A stretch of DNA of 8,288 nt from contig DDGG01000013.1 of assembly GCA_002337525.1 (NCBI GenBank), forward strand, positions 1 to 8,288, in the 5' to 3' direction. Position numbers and translations under genes: made by a program. The notes beneath the pieces were generated by a model. That model was not told where the DNA came from. It did no database searches and was given only the letters and a program-made list of their open reading frames with translations. Source of the DNA: Alphaproteobacteria bacterium UBA1908 (lineage in GTDB: Bacteria > Pseudomonadota > Alphaproteobacteria > Caedimonadales > UBA1908). Positions 6,723-8,288 of the stretch are shown here, piece after piece. Every line of letters begins with the position of its first letter. Within the stretch, counting starts at the first letter, position 1.

Positions 6723-7086
6723 GCCCAACAGCGTGCAGATAAAAAACTTGATTACTCTACAGAGAAGCTAGGATAAAAATATTTCTCTCTCAATTTCTTA
6801 AAAATATTCTCCTATTTGAAAATATTTCCTGGTCAACCTTCTGATGATTCATTAATCAGAACAGACTTTGGAAAGGCCTAACACTTTAAAGGATGCTTTC
6901 CTGAATTTTGTTGGATTTGATTAAAAAGATACCTTTTTTTAACTTTTTACGGGTAGCCTAAATGTCTGATTATTCTTAAGGTTCATAGATGTTTTTGGTG
7001 AATATCGTTGTACTGCGAGAAGAAAAAAGAAAGGATAACCCTTTGTTTTTTATTCACTTAATTTAAAATATGCACTTATAAGAAAA

Positions 7087-7115
7087 TTTTGACACAATCA
7101 AGAGTTGTGACAAAA
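7087..7115. promoter_or_regulatory. Dyad operator candidate overlapping the ligase promoter
   Basis: TTTTGACACAA (7087-7097) and TTGTGACAAAA (7105-7115) are inverted copies matching at 10 of 11 positions, with a 7-base spacer. The right arm covers the -35 element at 7105-7110, the classical place for a repressor to block polymerase. Fatty-acid genes in proteobacteria are often controlled by acyl-CoA-sensing repressors (FadR, PsrA or other TetR types), but this site does not let me say which. A hairpin in RNA read through from upstream, followed by T7 at 7120-7126, is the alternative reading. Confidence 0.5.
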
Positions 7116-7133
7116 GACCTTTTTTTGTATAAA
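7105..7133 (+). promoter_or_regulatory. Sigma-70 promoter of the acyl-CoA ligase gene
   Basis: TTGTGA (7105-7110) and TATAAA (7128-7133) are separated by the ideal 17 bases; they match consensus at four and five of six positions. The start of transcription would lie near 7140, about 25 bases before the ATG. Confidence 0.55.
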
Positions 7134-7165
7134 GTTTTAATTACATTTAATAAAGCAGGGACCAT

Positions 7166-8288
7166 ATGGCGGAAAAAGTAAAAAATTCATCGACTTACCC
7201 TTGGCTCAAAAATTATCCCGAGGGGATTGATTGGGATGCTCCTCTCGCTGAAGGACGTATCTACGATCTTCTGGATACTTCGGCAGAGGCCTTTCCTAAT
7301 GCGCCATGCATTGACTTTCTGGGAAAGAAATATACATATGCCCAGGTTCAGGACCTATCAAATCGGGTTGCGAAAGGCTTACAAAGCCTTGGTCTGAAAA
7401 AAGGGATGAAAGTTGGTCTTTTTATGCCGAACGCACCCCACTTTATCTTTTTTTACTTTGGGATCATGAAAGCAGGAGGCGTTGTTGTAAATTATAGCCC
7501 TCTCTATGCCGAGCGCGAAGTTGCCCAGCAAATTGAAGACTCTGAAACCGATTTCATGGTGACTCTTGATCTAAAAATACTTTATGACAAGATCTTTCCA
7601 ATGCTGGAGATGACGCGTCTTAAAAAGATTTTACTCTGTCCTTTGGCGGGGGCTCTTCCTTTTCCCAAGAATTTTCTATTTCCTTTGCTCAAGGCAAAGG
7701 ATGTTGCAAAAATTTCCTGGAATGATTGTCATGTGGCCTTTGAACAGCTGATTTCAAATGATGGAGTCTATAAAGCCGTTGAGGTTGATATTCATCAGGA
7801 TGTCGCGCTGTTACAGTATACCGGTGGCACGACAGGTGTTCCTAAAGGGGCGATGTTGACTCATGCCAATGTCTATAGCAACGCCTGTCAGGCGGAAATG
7901 TGGTTTAAGGGCATTGAAAAAGGTCAAGAGCGGATTCTGGCGGCGTTACCCCTGTTTCATGTTTTTGCGATGACGGCCGTGATGAATCTGGCAATGAAAG
8001 TTGCTGCAGAAATTGTCATGATTTTTCCACGTTATGACACTAAAATGGCAATGAAGCTTATTGAAAAACATAAGATTACATTTTTCCCGGCTGTGCCCAC
8101 AATTTATAATCTCATTAGTAATGATCCTCATGTCCAAAAGTATGATCTGTCATCGTTAAAGGCCTGTTTGTCAGGTGGGGCAGCCTTGCCTCTAGAGGTG
8201 AAGCATAGCTTTGAAAGGCTGACCGGATGTAATTTAATAGAAGCTTATGGGTTAAGTGAGACATCTCCTGCAGCGACATCCAATCCAA
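7166..8288 (+). CDS. Long-chain acyl-CoA ligase (FadD/PimA-like), 3' end outside the window
   Basis: This member of the adenylate-forming (ANL) superfamily activates fatty acids with ATP and joins them to coenzyme A, the entry step for beta-oxidation or lipid synthesis. 374 codons are in the window, out of roughly 550 usual for the family. The opening YPWLKNYPEGIDWD is typical of alphaproteobacterial long-chain or dicarboxylate-CoA ligases. Visible motifs are NYSPLYAEREV (109-119), the ATP-binding P-loop YTGGTTGVPKG (218-228), PLFHVFAM (262-269), SGGAALP (336-342) and the adenylate-binding YGLSETSP (361-368). The C-terminal hinge and lid, with the catalytic lysine, lie beyond the edge. AGGGA at 7157-7161 is the ribosome binding site, four bases before the ATG. 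The gene has its own promoter and probable operator. Substrate chain length cannot be read from the sequence, so I give no symbol. Confidence 0.93.
   Translation, partial: MAEKVKNSSTYPWLKNYPEGIDWDAPLAEGRIYDLLDTSAEAFPNAPCIDFLGKKYTYAQVQDLSNRVAKGLQSLGLKKGMKVGLFMPNAPHFIFFYFGIMKAGGVVVNYSPLYAEREVAQQIEDSETDFMVTLDLKILYDKIFPMLEMTRLKKILLCPLAGALPFPKNFLFPLLKAKDVAKISWNDCHVAFEQLISNDGVYKAVEVDIHQDVALLQYTGGTTGVPKGAMLTHANVYSNACQAEMWFKGIEKGQERILAALPLFHVFAMTAVMNLAMKVAAEIVMIFPRYDTKMAMKLIEKHKITFFPAVPTIYNLISNDPHVQKYDLSSLKACLSGGAALPLEVKHSFERLTGCNLIEAYGLSETSPAATSNP

Larger units (their letters stand above)
6723..7165 (+). other. AT-rich non-coding stretch before the acyl-CoA ligase gene
   Basis: No gene is supported on either strand. 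The first 54 bases continue the previous frame after its stop. Weak inverted repeats follow: CTGAT/ATCAG at 6841-6859, GGAAAG/CTTTCC at 6870-6901, and AAAAAG-atac-CTTTTT at 6923-6938, whose T-run could make a poor terminator for the upstream pair. A 25-codon frame at 6989-7066 has AAGG seven bases before its ATG but nothing else in its favour. The dyad and promoter near 7087-7133 are listed separately. Confidence 0.5.

Noticed and set aside
6923..6940. AAAAAG-atac-CTTTTT as a terminator after the lipoprotein gene
   Set aside because: The stem is only six pairs with one G-C, so it is too weak to call. It is mentioned only in the description of the gap.
6989..7066. 25-codon frame with AAGG seven bases before ATG
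   Set aside because: A single short frame in AT-rich DNA with a minimal ribosome binding site is expected by chance, and nothing downstream suggests a leader peptide.
7946..8137. 63-codon minus-strand frame inside the acyl-CoA ligase gene
   Set aside because: Shadow of a strongly conserved coding region, with no independent support.

Overview
This window looks like part of the chromosome of an AT-leaning alphaproteobacterium. The evidence is a dnaG-rpoD pair whose products carry alphaproteobacterial sequence features: a DnaG starting MRFP, and a large RpoD with region 1.1, long acidic stretches and a C-terminus ending near RSRKLRSFLDN. The low GC content and small lineage-specific exported proteins would fit a host-associated or intracellular lineage, but that is inference. 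All genes lie on the + strand.

Layout: (1) 1-477, the 3' part of a coiled-coil protein whose frame runs off the left edge. (2) 478-762, a non-coding stretch with several small inverted repeats, then a promoter. (3) 763-1311, an exported PCuAC-type copper chaperone with an unusual cysteine/lysine tail. (4) 1404-3281 dnaG (primase) and 3303-5339 rpoD (housekeeping sigma factor), 21 bases apart and closed by a strong hairpin at 5349-5385. (5) 5574-6722, two small exported or membrane proteins of unknown function. The first looks damaged at both ends: an ATA sits where an ATG is expected, and the C-terminal tail is in another frame. The second looks like a lipoprotein. (6) 6723-7165, a non-coding stretch ending in a promoter overlapped by a long dyad. 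(7) 7166 to the right edge, the N-terminal two-thirds or so of a long-chain acyl-CoA ligase.

Functionally, dnaG and rpoD form the replication/transcription core of the classical macromolecular synthesis operon, here without rpsU or a yqeY-like gene beside it. The copper chaperone and the acyl-CoA ligase have their own promoters and look like independent units. I found no CRISPR array, tRNA, rRNA, insertion sequence or clear new multi-gene system. The most interesting points are the apparently decaying membrane-protein gene and the dyad in front of the acyl-CoA ligase.
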